From an uncultured Oscillospiraceae bacterium (GTDB lineage Bacteria > Bacillota > Clostridia > Oscillospirales > Ruminococcaceae), in contig CAJUPO010000001.1 in assembly GCA_910588145.1 (NCBI GenBank), positions 1-64,000 of the forward strand: a stretch of 64,000 nt of DNA, written 5' to 3'. Each line of letters begins with the position of its first letter. Position 1 is the stretch's first letter. A model generated the notes under the pieces. The model was not told the DNA's origin. It searched no databases and saw only the letters and a list, made by a program, of their open reading frames with translations. Shown here one piece after another: positions 32,505 through 40,776 of the stretch. A program made the position numbers and the translations under genes.

Positions 32505-33149
32505 ATGTCAAAATCCATGATTTCATCTCCTGTAATAAAAAGACTGCCGAGGTATTACCGTTTTCTGGGGGAACTGGAAAAACAGGGCGTTATTCGTATC
32601 TCAAGCCGTGAGCTTTCTGAAAAGATGGGACTTACTGCTTCTCAGATAAGGCAGGATCTCAACTGTTTCGGCGGCTTTGGACAACAGGGATACGGATATA
32701 ATGTGCAGGAGCTTCATGAAGCAATAGGGAAAATAATCGGGATTGCAAGCGATACCAGAACTGTTATAATCGGCGCTGGTAATCTGGGCAGCGCTATTGC
32801 TATGCATATTGACTTTAAAAAAGCCGGATTCAGTCTTATCGGCATTTTTGATTCTGATCCTGAAAAAACAGGTCAGATAATTGCAGGAATCCCGGTTGCG
32901 CAAATGAATTTAATTGAAAGCTTCTGCAATGAAAACAAACCGGAATGTGCTGTTCTCTGCATACCGAAAGAGTCAGCAGAAGAAATAGTAGATAAGCTTA
33001 TCAGGCTTGGCATAAAAGCTTTTTGGAATTACAGCCACTATGATATTAATGTGGACGGCAGAGAAGGTATATTGGTTCAGAATGTACATTTATCCGACAG
33101 TCTTATGACGCTGTCATATGGGCTTCATAATTTTAAAAAGGAAAAATAA
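32505..33149 (+). CDS. rex: Redox-sensing transcriptional repressor Rex
   Basis: Rex represses fermentation and respiration genes when NADH/NAD+ is low and leaves DNA when it binds NADH. The 214-residue protein has an N-terminal winged helix (R-L-P-R-Y-Y-R-F-L, about 12-20; A-S-Q-I-R-Q-D-L-N, about 45-53), and a Rossmann domain I-I-G-A-G-N-L-G-S-A-I-A (about 87-98), ending with the typical domain-swap helix. It follows icd by 19 bp, so it is read with the citrate-branch genes, an unusual but sensible setting. pflB nearby is a logical target, but I found no clear TTGTTAA-type operator there. Confidence 0.95.
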   Translation: MSKSMISSPVIKRLPRYYRFLGELEKQGVIRISSRELSEKMGLTASQIRQDLNCFGGFGQQGYGYNVQELHEAIGKIIGIASDTRTVIIGAGNLGSAIAMHIDFKKAGFSLIGIFDSDPEKTGQIIAGIPVAQMNLIESFCNENKPECAVLCIPKESAEEIVDKLIRLGIKAFWNYSHYDINVDGREGILVQNVHLSDSLMTLSYGLHNFKKEK

Positions 33150-33198
33150 AGTTTTAAATTCATAAATTTCAGAGTTAATAAAGAACATATATTTTAAC

Positions 33199-33238
33199 AA
33201 AAAATCCTGTTTTCTTATAATTTGAAAACAGGATTTTT
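33199..33238 (+). terminator. Terminator after rex
   Basis: A perfect 15-bp stem, 33200-33214 (AAAAATCCTGTTTTC) with 33224-33238, and a 9-nt loop; flanking A and T runs. Confidence 0.92.
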
Positions 33239-33330
33239 GTATTTATTGCAGAATTATGAAGAAAAAAGATGAAAAGTTACGAATGTATTAATAAATAGTT
33301 ACAATAAGTCAATACAGAAAGTATTATAAG

Positions 33331-33437
33331 TTTTCAACACGACTGAAGCATTGAAAATACGGACTTTTCCACTTTTTCCACCGTGTTTTCAACAGCCTTT
33401 TGGATACTTTTCCACTGTTTCCACAAGGTTTTCAACA
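33331..33437 (+). repeat. Phased cluster of seven DnaA-box-like 9-mers
   Basis: TTTTCAACA at 33331, 33386 and 33429; TTTTCCACT at 33365 and 33408; TTTTCCACC at 33374; GTTTCCACA at 33417. All lie on the same strand. Each is within about two changes of the DnaA box TTATCCACA. The set 33365-33394 is repeated as 33408-33437 with identical internal spacing (0, 9, 21) and a 43-bp period. No dnaA or dnaN is near. The 375-bp gap 33150-33524 otherwise holds only the rex terminator. Confidence 0.65.
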
Positions 33438-33524
33438 TGGTATTAAACAAAAACTATTACGAAATGTATATATCTTACTGATTTGGCAATGATTATGTTA
33501 AGAATATATCTTTCGGAGGTCAAA

Positions 33525-33785
33525 ATGATAAAGGGTGTAAATAAAAAAGTTCTTGAAATTAATAATCCGCAAAGTATTTATTTTGAAAAAGCTGTTTTGT
33601 ATCTAAAGCCAAATATGAAAAATGTGCCGGAAAAGCTTATGAAGCGTGAGGCGCATAATCTTATTAGAAGCATGAGTCCGTCTCCTTCTGCTTCAGCTTT
33701 TTTAATGAAGATTGTCCTGACTGTTATTCTTTCGATTTCGGCAAGCGCAGGCTTGTTCTATTTTATTGTTCATAATTTCTTATGA
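33525..33785 (+). CDS. Small tail-anchored membrane protein, unknown
   Basis: An 86-residue protein with a soluble N-terminal part of about 60 residues and a single C-terminal membrane helix (about 64-84). The ATG at 33525 is preferred because GGAGG lies 8 nt before it; an in-frame ATG 42 nt upstream has none. I do not recognise the family. It stands alone, between the DnaA-box-like cluster and rlmB, so expression could be linked to that cluster. Confidence 0.6.
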   Translation: MIKGVNKKVLEINNPQSIYFEKAVLYLKPNMKNVPEKLMKREAHNLIRSMSPSPSASAFLMKIVLTVILSISASAGLFYFIVHNFL

Positions 33786-33943
33786 TTTCATGTTTTTGTA
33801 ATAAAATTATGCTGAAAATGCACTTGTAATTTTTTTATCATAATGTTATAATTAATGATGTAAAACAACTGTTTAAAATCAGTTTTATTTTTTTGTCAGA
33901 AATTACAGGTTGTACTCAGCATTATAGCTGAATATCAGTCAGA

Positions 33944-34696
33944 ATGGAACATGAAATGAACAATGAAAACGAAAATATAATATGCGGAAGAAACCCCGTG
34001 ATCGAGGCGATCAAATCAGGTATGTCCATTGATACAGTATATGTAAGCGGACATGGAGGTATTCTTGGAAAAATAAATTCTATGGCAAAGGATGCCGGAG
34101 CAGTGGTTAAGGTCGTTAATAATCAGAAACTTGATCAGCTTAGCGGCGGCAGGGCGCATCAGGGAGTTGCCGCAGCAGCTTCATGCGCTGAATACGCTTC
34201 ACTTGAAGATATTCTTGCAGTGTCAGAAAAAAAGGGAACAAATCCCTTTATTATAATATGCGATGAGATAGAGGATCCGCATAATCTGGGAGCAATTATA
34301 AGAACAGCAGAAGCGGCGGGCGCAGACGGAATAATTATTCCTAAGCGCAGAAGCGCATCCCTTAACGCAACTGTATTCAAAACTTCTGCCGGCGCTGCAA
34401 GCTGGCTTCCGGTAGCAAGGGTATCAAACCTTGCGGCGGCAGTGGACGAGCTAAAAAGGCGAGGCGTGTGGATATATGGAACAGACGCTTCCGGAGAAAG
34501 CTATGAAAGCACCGACCTGAAAGGGAGCATTGCTCTTGTTATTGGTTCTGAGGGCTTTGGAATGGGCAGACTCATAAAGGAAAAATGTGATTTTCTTCTA
34601 AGGCTTCCGATGAACGGTAAAATAACCTCACTTAATGCGTCTGTGGCAGCAGGCATTTTTATGTATGAGGCTGTAAGACAGAGAAATATAAAATAA
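33944..34696 (+). CDS. rlmB: 23S rRNA (guanosine-2'-O-)-methyltransferase RlmB / TrmH family
   Basis: A 250-residue SPOUT methyltransferase that probably modifies a guanosine of 23S rRNA. Seen: an N-terminal substrate domain I-I-C-G-R-N-P-V-I-E-A-I (about 12-23), then D-E-I-E-D-P-H-N-L-G-A-I-I-R-T-A-E (about 107-123), L-V-I-G-S-E-G-F-G-M (about 200-209) and L-P-M-N-G-K-I-T-S-L-N-A-S-V-A (about 222-236), the SAM knot motifs. The ATG at 33944 lacks a good ribosome site; ATG 33956 is an alternative. The next gene begins 16 bp after its stop. Confidence 0.93.
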   Translation: MEHEMNNENENIICGRNPVIEAIKSGMSIDTVYVSGHGGILGKINSMAKDAGAVVKVVNNQKLDQLSGGRAHQGVAAAASCAEYASLEDILAVSEKKGTNPFIIICDEIEDPHNLGAIIRTAEAAGADGIIIPKRRSASLNATVFKTSAGAASWLPVARVSNLAAAVDELKRRGVWIYGTDASGESYESTDLKGSIALVIGSEGFGMGRLIKEKCDFLLRLPMNGKITSLNASVAAGIFMYEAVRQRNIK

Positions 34697-34712
34697 CTGG
34701 AGACTGATGTAG

Positions 34713-37163
34713 ATGCCTAAACAGAATTATAGTGTTGATGATATACTGAATGAATATGGCTCAGGAGAAAAGGAAACTGTAAAACTAAATAAAGAAAAGC
34801 CTACAGACAAGAGTGAGAAAACTGCTCACCGAATAGAGGATACTGGATTTATTAATATTCCGGCTGAATTCAGCAAGACTGAAGGCTTAAAGGAAAATAA
34901 GAAACCTTCTCCAAGTCATCGTTCAGGCAAATTTACCGTATCCGATATTGACAGACCAAATGTTTCATTTATAGGTTCTGTCAAGGACGTTAACAGAAAT
35001 GTTCCTGATCTTCCTCCGAGACCGACGGATTCTATTACAGGGTATGACGGAGCCGTTGTTACAACTGTAGCGTCAGATGACGAATATATTCCAAAGGTCA
35101 GAAAGATGAGCGATTCAACCCGTGCAAAGGAACTGCGTAAAAGACGCAGGAAAAAAAGAAAGGGAACAATAGATTTTACATATTCAAGGGAAACTCCGGA
35201 CGGGGTTTATATTAAGCCGGAAAAGAAAAATAAAAAGTTTGTTGTAAAGCATGAGGATGAAAACAAGGCAGAAAAGAAAGCTGACGATATGATTAACTTT
35301 TCAGCCGGTGACGAGTCAGTTTCTCTTGACGTTCAGATACCGGAAGAAAAGGCAAACAAGGCAGAGCCAAAAAAGAAAACTGAAAAAGCTCCAAAAGAGA
35401 AAGGTCATACCATTAAGGATTATGACAGCTTCGAGGATGCACGGGAAATAAAAAGGGATATTGCTGAACTTAAAGGAAGTATCGGATTCAGAATCCTGGT
35501 TCTTGTAATCATGGGACTGTTCAGCACTTACATAGGAGTGGGAAAAATTCTCTCACTGCCGGTTCCTCAAATGTTGGATTCGTCTGAATCACCGGTGTTT
35601 TTTTCCGGAGTACAGCTTATGATAGGAATTTTTTCACTTATAATATCTGCCGGAACAATTAAAAACGGAATAGTTAACTTTTTTAAATTTAAAAGCGACT
35701 GCGACAGCGTAGCAGCCATTACACTAACAGCGGCAGTTGTATCCTCGGCAGCGTCGGCATTTAAACCGGAGCTTCTGCAATCCGGAAAAATTCATTTGTT
35801 CATGCCCGCTGCGGTTTTGTGTCTGCTTGTGAATGCCGTGGGAAAATACCTGATTTTGAAGCGTGCTATACTTAATTTTGACTTTGTTTCAAGGGATTTT
35901 AATTGTCATGCTATCGTATGCACTGAGGATGACTCCAGGGCTGAAAGCCTGACAAGAGGAACAATAGGGGACTTTCCAATATTGGTTACATTGAGGAAAA
36001 CTAATTTTATTACTGATTTTTCAAAGCATACATATTCGACAGATACCGGAGACAGAATTTGCAGAGTCCTTGCACCTTTGCTTCTTATTGCGTCGGCAGC
36101 GGCTTCGGTGTTAATAACATTCATTAAAATGAAAACCTTTGACTTGAGTGCACTCTGTTTCGGTGCATCAGTATTTTCTATGATTATTTCGTCTTGCTGC
36201 TGTATGGCTTTACCGATTATTGCTAATATTCCATTAGCAAACGCCGCTAAAAAATACGTCAGAAATCATGGAGTAATGCTCGGCTATCAGAGCGTGGAGG
36301 ATTTTTATGATACCAACTCGATCCTTCTTGATGTAAACAGACTTTTTCCGGCCGGAACAGTGAATCTTTGCTCGATTAAGCTGTTTTCTGATACGAAAAT
36401 AGATGAAGCCCTTATAGAGGCGGCAAGTCTTACAAATCATGCAAACAGTGTTTTAAAGGATCTTTTTAACGATATAATCTCTGGAAAGCAGAAAATTCTC
36501 CATGATGTGGAAAATTATGTTTATGAAGAATCAATGGGACTTTGCGGCTGGATTAACAATAAGCGCGTTCTGTTGGGTAACCGTGAACTTATGCAGAGCC
36601 ATAAGATTGAAGGGATTCCAACAAAAACCAAGGAAAATGAATTTACTGAGGGCGGTAAAGACGCACTTTATCTCTCGGTTTCAGGAAACCTGGCTGCAAT
36701 GTTTATAATTGAAGTTACTGCAAGCCCTGCTGTTAAGAAATATATGGCAAAGCTTGAAAAGCATGATATAGCAGTAATCCTGAAAAGCGTCGATCCGTTT
36801 ATAACTATAAGCAGGCTGTCAGGGCTGTTTGATTATTCAGATGAATTGCTTAAAATCGTTCCAGTCAGGATGATGAAGGATTTTGATTATGAAACAAGAA
36901 AAACCAAGAAGCTGAGCTCTTCAATGGCTTGTTCAGGTAAGTTTACTTCATTTGTACAGCTTTTACTGGGAACCAAATCAATACGCAGGACCGTTTCAAT
37001 TGGGGCAATTTTGCAGTCAGCCTCAGCGCTTCTGGGATTCGGCATAATCGGCATACATTTTATTCTCGGTGCATTGGGAGATATTAATGAGCCAATGGTG
37101 CTTGCATATAACCTTATTTGCACTGCTGTTACATTTTTATTTGTAAGACTTAGGAAAATATAA
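34713..37163 (+). CDS. P1B-type-ATPase-like membrane protein lacking catalytic motifs
   Basis: An 816-residue protein: a charged, disordered N-terminus (about 1-250), four membrane segments (about 257-385), a small soluble region, two more segments (about 449-505), a soluble region and two final helices (about 755-812), which is the layout of heavy-metal P-type ATPases. S-C-C-C-M-A-L-P (Cys495-497, Pro501) stands where the CPx motif should be, and G-N-R-E-L (622-626) plus G-K-D-A-L-Y-L resemble the nucleotide domain. At the phosphorylation site D-K-T-G-T is replaced by D540-V-N-R-L; T-G-D and G-D-G-x-N-D are missing. It should be unable to cycle ATP and may be a pseudo-ATPase with sensing or scaffold function. 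Follows rlmB by 16 bp. Confidence 0.7.
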   Translation: MPKQNYSVDDILNEYGSGEKETVKLNKEKPTDKSEKTAHRIEDTGFINIPAEFSKTEGLKENKKPSPSHRSGKFTVSDIDRPNVSFIGSVKDVNRNVPDLPPRPTDSITGYDGAVVTTVASDDEYIPKVRKMSDSTRAKELRKRRRKKRKGTIDFTYSRETPDGVYIKPEKKNKKFVVKHEDENKAEKKADDMINFSAGDESVSLDVQIPEEKANKAEPKKKTEKAPKEKGHTIKDYDSFEDAREIKRDIAELKGSIGFRILVLVIMGLFSTYIGVGKILSLPVPQMLDSSESPVFFSGVQLMIGIFSLIISAGTIKNGIVNFFKFKSDCDSVAAITLTAAVVSSAASAFKPELLQSGKIHLFMPAAVLCLLVNAVGKYLILKRAILNFDFVSRDFNCHAIVCTEDDSRAESLTRGTIGDFPILVTLRKTNFITDFSKHTYSTDTGDRICRVLAPLLLIASAAASVLITFIKMKTFDLSALCFGASVFSMIISSCCCMALPIIANIPLANAAKKYVRNHGVMLGYQSVEDFYDTNSILLDVNRLFPAGTVNLCSIKLFSDTKIDEALIEAASLTNHANSVLKDLFNDIISGKQKILHDVENYVYEESMGLCGWINNKRVLLGNRELMQSHKIEGIPTKTKENEFTEGGKDALYLSVSGNLAAMFIIEVTASPAVKKYMAKLEKHDIAVILKSVDPFITISRLSGLFDYSDELLKIVPVRMMKDFDYETRKTKKLSSSMACSGKFTSFVQLLLGTKSIRRTVSIGAILQSASALLGFGIIGIHFILGALGDINEPMVLAYNLICTAVTFLFVRLRKI

Positions 37164-37168
37164 ATTCT

Positions 37169-37203
37169 GCGGCGGAAGATTTTATTTATCTTCCGCCGCT
37201 TTT
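37169..37203 (+). terminator. Terminator after the pseudo-ATPase gene
   Basis: A perfect 12-bp stem, GCGGCGGAAGAT (37169-37180) with ATCTTCCGCCGC (37188-37199), 7-nt loop and TTTT. Confidence 0.92.
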
Positions 37204-37269
37204 GTATAGTATCATCTGCAGGAAAAAATTATGGTTATTTTTATAATTAAATAAATTCGTCCATAAAGC

Positions 37270-37298
37270 TTGACAATATTATATAAATTTGATAAAAT
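37270..37298 (+). promoter_or_regulatory. Distal promoter upstream of pflB
   Basis: TTGACA (37270-37275), 17 bp, TAAAAT (37293-37298). It lies about 360 bp from the pflB ATG and would give a long leader. Confidence 0.55.
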
Positions 37299-37325
37299 AA
37301 TATTTTGAAAAGACAAATATTGATA

Positions 37326-37463
37326 ATGCAAAATGTTTTTGTTCTTTAGTATTTATTGAGTGCTTTTTTTGCAATTTTTTGTATAAAATGAATAAAATAA
37401 TATTTGTTTTTTATGCAAAACGGAAAGTAAAAACATGAAAAGGTTTTCAGTCTGTTTTGCATA
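37326..37463. promoter_or_regulatory. Repeated ATGCAAAA elements upstream of pflB
   Basis: ATGCAAAA occurs at 37326-37333 and 37413-37420 and inverted at 37455-37462. The latter two form a perfect 10-bp inverted repeat, TATGCAAAAC (37412-37421) and GTTTTGCATA (37454-37463), ending 7 bp before the proximal -35 box. A regulator-binding site is likely. The whole gene-less stretch 37164-37660 otherwise holds the terminator, two promoters and leader hairpins. Confidence 0.5.
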
Positions 37464-37470
37464 TCAGGTA

Positions 37471-37498
37471 TTGACTTTTATAAAAATTGTGTTATAAT
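37471..37498 (+). promoter_or_regulatory. Proximal promoter of pflB
   Basis: TTGACT (37471-37476), 16 bp, TATAAT (37493-37498). The leader of about 155 nt contains small hairpins: arms TAGTAG/CTACTA at 37501-37522, TTGGTGA/TCACCAA at 37558-37586, and a 9-bp stem at 37614-37636. Confidence 0.65.
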
Positions 37499-37660
37499 AT
37501 TAGTAGATAGTAATGACTACTAATTATATGTAAGATTGGTGTAATGAAAATGTGTAATTGGTGAAAATTCTATGACATATCACCAAATGATATTTGATTC
37601 CCAAAATAAAAAAGCATAAGTATCAGTTCTGATGCTTAATTATAACAGGAGGTTAATGGT

Positions 37661-39913
37661 ATGGAAAATCGTGAGCAGTGGAGTTCTTTTCAGGGACGTC
37701 TCTGGAAAGAAGAAGTAAATGTGCGTGACTTTATTCAGAACAACTATACCCCGTATGACGGTAATGAGTCATTCCTTGAGGGTACAACAGAAGCAACAGA
37801 TAAACTCTGGGGAAAACTTCAGGAATTATTCAAGGAGGCACGTGCAAAGGGCGGCGTTCTTGATATGGATACTGAAATCGTATCCTCTATTACATCCCAC
37901 AAGCCGGGATATATTGATGAATCTCTGAAGGATGAAGAAAAGATTGTAGGTCTTCAGACAGATAAGCCGCTTAAGAGAGCATTTATGCCTTTCGGCGGTA
38001 TTAAAATGGCAGAGCAGTCATGTACAACATACGGCTATGAACCAGATCCTGAGCTTCACAAAATTTTCACTGATTATCATAAAACTCACAGCGACGCTGT
38101 ATTTGATGTTTATACACCTGAAATCAAGAAGGCACGCCACAATAAGGTGCTTACAGGTCTTCCGGATACATACGGACGAGGACGTATTGTCGGCGATTAC
38201 AGAAGAGTTGCACTTTATGGTATTGATATCCTTATTGAAGAAAAGATAAAGGATCTTAATAACTGCGGCTGCGGCGTTATGACTGATGATATTATCCGTC
38301 AGCGTGAAGAAATTGCTGAACAGGTTAAGTCCCTTAAGGCAATGAAGGTTATGGCTGAAAGCTATGGCTTTGATATTTCCCAGCCTGCAAAGAACGCAAA
38401 GGAAGCTGTTCAGTGGCTTTACTTCGGCTACCTTGCAGCTATCAAGACACAGAACGGCGCTGCAATGAGCGTTGGACGTGTTTCAACATTCCTTGATATT
38501 TATATTGAAAGAGACCTAAAGAACGGCACAATTACAGAAAAGGAAGCTCAGGAATTGATCGACCATTTCGTAATGAAGCTCAGAATGGTTAAATTCGCAA
38601 GAATTCCGTCATATAATGAACTTTTCTCCGGTGATCCGGTATGGGCTACTCTTGAAGTTGCTGGTCTTGGTTCAGACGGACGTTCTATGGTAACAAAGAG
38701 CGATTACCGTTTCCTCCATACTCTTGAAAATATGGGACCAGCTCCTGAACCAAACCTCACTGTTCTTTACAGCAAAAGATTACAGGATAATTTCAGAAAC
38801 TACGCTGCTCATATTTCAATCGTTACATCTTCAATTCAGTATGAAAACGATGATGTTATGCGTCCGGTATGGGGCGACGATTACAGCATCTGCTGCTGTG
38901 TATCAGCTACTCAGACTGGTAAGGAAATGCAGTTCTTCGGTGCAAGAGCTAACCTTGCAAAGTGTCTCCTATACGCTATAAACGGCGGTATCGATGAAAA
39001 GACAAAGCAGCAGGTAGGTCCAAACTACGCTCCTATTACATCTGAATACCTTGACTATAACGAGGTTATGGCAAAGTATGATACAATGATGGAATGGCTT
39101 GCTGGTCTTTATGTAAACTGCCTCAATCTTATCCAGTATATGCACGATAAGTATTATTATGAAGCAGCAGAGCTTGCTCTTATCGACACAGATGTAAGAC
39201 GTACATTTGCTACTGGTATCGCTGGTTTCTCTCACGTTGTTGACTCACTTTCAGCTATCAAGTATGCTAAGGTTAAGACAATTCGTGATGAAGACGGTAT
39301 TGCTGTTGATTATGAGATTGACGGTGATTTCCCGAAATATGGTAATGATGATGACAGAGCTGACGATATAGCTGTATGGCTTCTCGATACATTCCTTAAG
39401 AAAATTAAGAAGCACCACACATACAGAGATGCTGAACCTACAACATCAATCCTTACAATTACATCTAATGTTGTATATGGTAAGGCTACAGGTTCTCTTC
39501 CTGACGGACGTAAAGCAGGCGAACCGCTTTCACCAGGTGCAAACCCATCTTACGGTGCAGAGCAGAACGGACTTCTTGCTTCTCTTAACTCAGTTGCAAA
39601 GCTTCCGTATACATGGGCTCTTGACGGTATTTCAAATACACAGACTATCAGCCCTGACGCACTGGGTCATACAGAATCTGAACAGATTTCTAATCTGGTT
39701 AATGTTATGGACGGATATTTTGATCAGGGTGCACATCACCTTAATGTTAATGTATTCGGTACAGAAAAGCTTATCGACGCTATGGAACATCCGGAGAAGG
39801 AAGAATATGCAAACTTTACAATCCGTGTTTCCGGTTATGCTGTTAAGTTTATTGATCTTACACGTGAACAGCAGCTTGATGTTATCGCAAGAACTTGCCA
39901 TAAAGCAATGTAA
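37661..39913 (+). CDS. pflB: Formate acetyltransferase (pyruvate formate-lyase)
   Basis: PflB cleaves pyruvate with CoA to acetyl-CoA and formate under anaerobic conditions. The 750-residue glycyl-radical enzyme has the tandem catalytic cysteines in S-I-C-C-C-V-S-A-T (about 410-418) and the radical loop T-I-R-V-S-G-Y-A-V (about 723-731), with normal length. AGGAGG lies 9 nt before the ATG. Codon choice is strongly biased toward a few codons, as expected for a highly expressed gene. The activase gene follows after a leaky terminator. Two promoters and inverted repeats upstream suggest tight control. Confidence 0.97.
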   Translation: MENREQWSSFQGRLWKEEVNVRDFIQNNYTPYDGNESFLEGTTEATDKLWGKLQELFKEARAKGGVLDMDTEIVSSITSHKPGYIDESLKDEEKIVGLQTDKPLKRAFMPFGGIKMAEQSCTTYGYEPDPELHKIFTDYHKTHSDAVFDVYTPEIKKARHNKVLTGLPDTYGRGRIVGDYRRVALYGIDILIEEKIKDLNNCGCGVMTDDIIRQREEIAEQVKSLKAMKVMAESYGFDISQPAKNAKEAVQWLYFGYLAAIKTQNGAAMSVGRVSTFLDIYIERDLKNGTITEKEAQELIDHFVMKLRMVKFARIPSYNELFSGDPVWATLEVAGLGSDGRSMVTKSDYRFLHTLENMGPAPEPNLTVLYSKRLQDNFRNYAAHISIVTSSIQYENDDVMRPVWGDDYSICCCVSATQTGKEMQFFGARANLAKCLLYAINGGIDEKTKQQVGPNYAPITSEYLDYNEVMAKYDTMMEWLAGLYVNCLNLIQYMHDKYYYEAAELALIDTDVRRTFATGIAGFSHVVDSLSAIKYAKVKTIRDEDGIAVDYEIDGDFPKYGNDDDRADDIAVWLLDTFLKKIKKHHTYRDAEPTTSILTITSNVVYGKATGSLPDGRKAGEPLSPGANPSYGAEQNGLLASLNSVAKLPYTWALDGISNTQTISPDALGHTESEQISNLVNVMDGYFDQGAHHLNVNVFGTEKLIDAMEHPEKEEYANFTIRVSGYAVKFIDLTREQQLDVIARTCHKAM

Positions 39914-39942
39914 TTTTAATACGGATAACGTATATAATAAAA

Positions 39943-39978
39943 ATGCCTCTCCTGACAAAGGGAGAGGCATATCTTTTA
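39943..39978 (+). terminator. Intercistronic terminator between pflB and pflA
   Basis: A perfect 10-bp stem, ATGCCTCTCC (39943-39952) with GGAGAGGCAT (39961-39970), then ATCTTTT. The short T run suggests partial read-through, giving less activase than enzyme. Confidence 0.75.
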
Positions 39979-39995
39979 AAAGGAGATGAACTTAA

Positions 39996-40733
39996 TTGAG
40001 TATTACAGGAAAAATTCACTCATGTGAAAGCTTCGGTGCGGCGGATGGTCCTGGAGTAAGATACATTGTTTTTTTGCAGGGCTGCAAAATGCGCTGTAAG
40101 TACTGTCACAATCCTGATACATGGAATCTCAGCGGAGGAGAAGAAAAGTCTGCGGACGAACTGATTCAGAGCGCATTAAAGTTTAAAAAATACTGGGGAG
40201 ATAAGGGCGGAATTACCATAAGCGGAGGCGAGCCTTTGCTTCAGATAGATTTTCTTATTGATCTGCTGAAAAAAGCAAAGGAAGAAGGAATCCATACTAC
40301 CATTGACACGGCTGGAAATCCTTTTACACGTGAAGAACCCTTTTTTGCAAAGTTTGAGGAACTTATGAAATATACGGATCTTCTTCTTCTTGATTTAAAA
40401 GAAATAAACCCCAAACGTCATAAGGAACTTACAGGATTCGAAAACAGTAATATTCTTGAAATGGCAAAATATCTTTCTGAAATAGGAAAACCTGTCTGGA
40501 TAAGACATGTTCTTGTGCCGGAAAACAGTGATTTTGATGAGGATTTGACAGCCCTGGGAGATTTTATAGGAAGTCTTTCAAACGTTGAAAAGGTAGAGGT
40601 TCTTCCATATCACACTCTCGGAAAATTTAAGTGGGATAACCTGGGTATAGCATATCAGCTTGAGGGAATCAATTCACCTGAACAGGAAAGAATTAAAAAT
40701 GCTCAGCAGCTTCTTGGATGCAGTAAATATTGA
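39996..40733 (+). CDS. pflA: Pyruvate formate-lyase activating enzyme (radical SAM)
   Basis: PflA uses SAM and a [4Fe-4S] cluster to create the glycyl radical on PflB. The 245-residue protein has the C-K-M-R-C-K-Y-C-H-N-P-D-T-W cluster motif (C-x3-C-x2-C, about 29-36), G-G-I-T-I-S-G-G-E-P-L-L (about 70-81) and D-L-L-L-L-D-L-K. It starts with TTG at 39996, 10 nt after AGGAG; no in-frame ATG fits. The weak start plus the preceding terminator should hold its level well below PflB. Confidence 0.95.
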   Translation: MSITGKIHSCESFGAADGPGVRYIVFLQGCKMRCKYCHNPDTWNLSGGEEKSADELIQSALKFKKYWGDKGGITISGGEPLLQIDFLIDLLKKAKEEGIHTTIDTAGNPFTREEPFFAKFEELMKYTDLLLLDLKEINPKRHKELTGFENSNILEMAKYLSEIGKPVWIRHVLVPENSDFDEDLTALGDFIGSLSNVEKVEVLPYHTLGKFKWDNLGIAYQLEGINSPEQERIKNAQQLLGCSKY

Positions 40734-40734
40734 T

Positions 40735-40764
40735 AAAAAAGCAGATCGTATGATCTGCTTTTTT
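40735..40764. terminator. Bidirectional terminator
   Basis: AAAAAAGCAGATC (40735-40747) with GATCTGCTTTTTT (40752-40764), 4-nt loop, perfect 13 bp. Serves pflA on plus and the fusion regulator on minus. Confidence 0.92.
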
Positions 40765-40776
40765 GCTGTCTAAAAA

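Noticed and set aside
33331..33437. Chromosomal origin at the DnaA-box-like cluster
   Set aside because: No dnaA, dnaN, rpmH or gyr genes nearby and no clear AT-rich unwinding element with gene-orientation change; kept only as a DnaA-like cluster.
37164..37660. Rex operator at pflB
   Set aside because: Searched for TTGTTAA...TTAACAA or TTGTGAA...TTCACAA type palindromes; none with acceptable match was found.
39429..39989. 186-residue plus-strand frame across the end of pflB
   Set aside because: Alternative frame of pflB with an unlikely composition and running through the pflB terminator.
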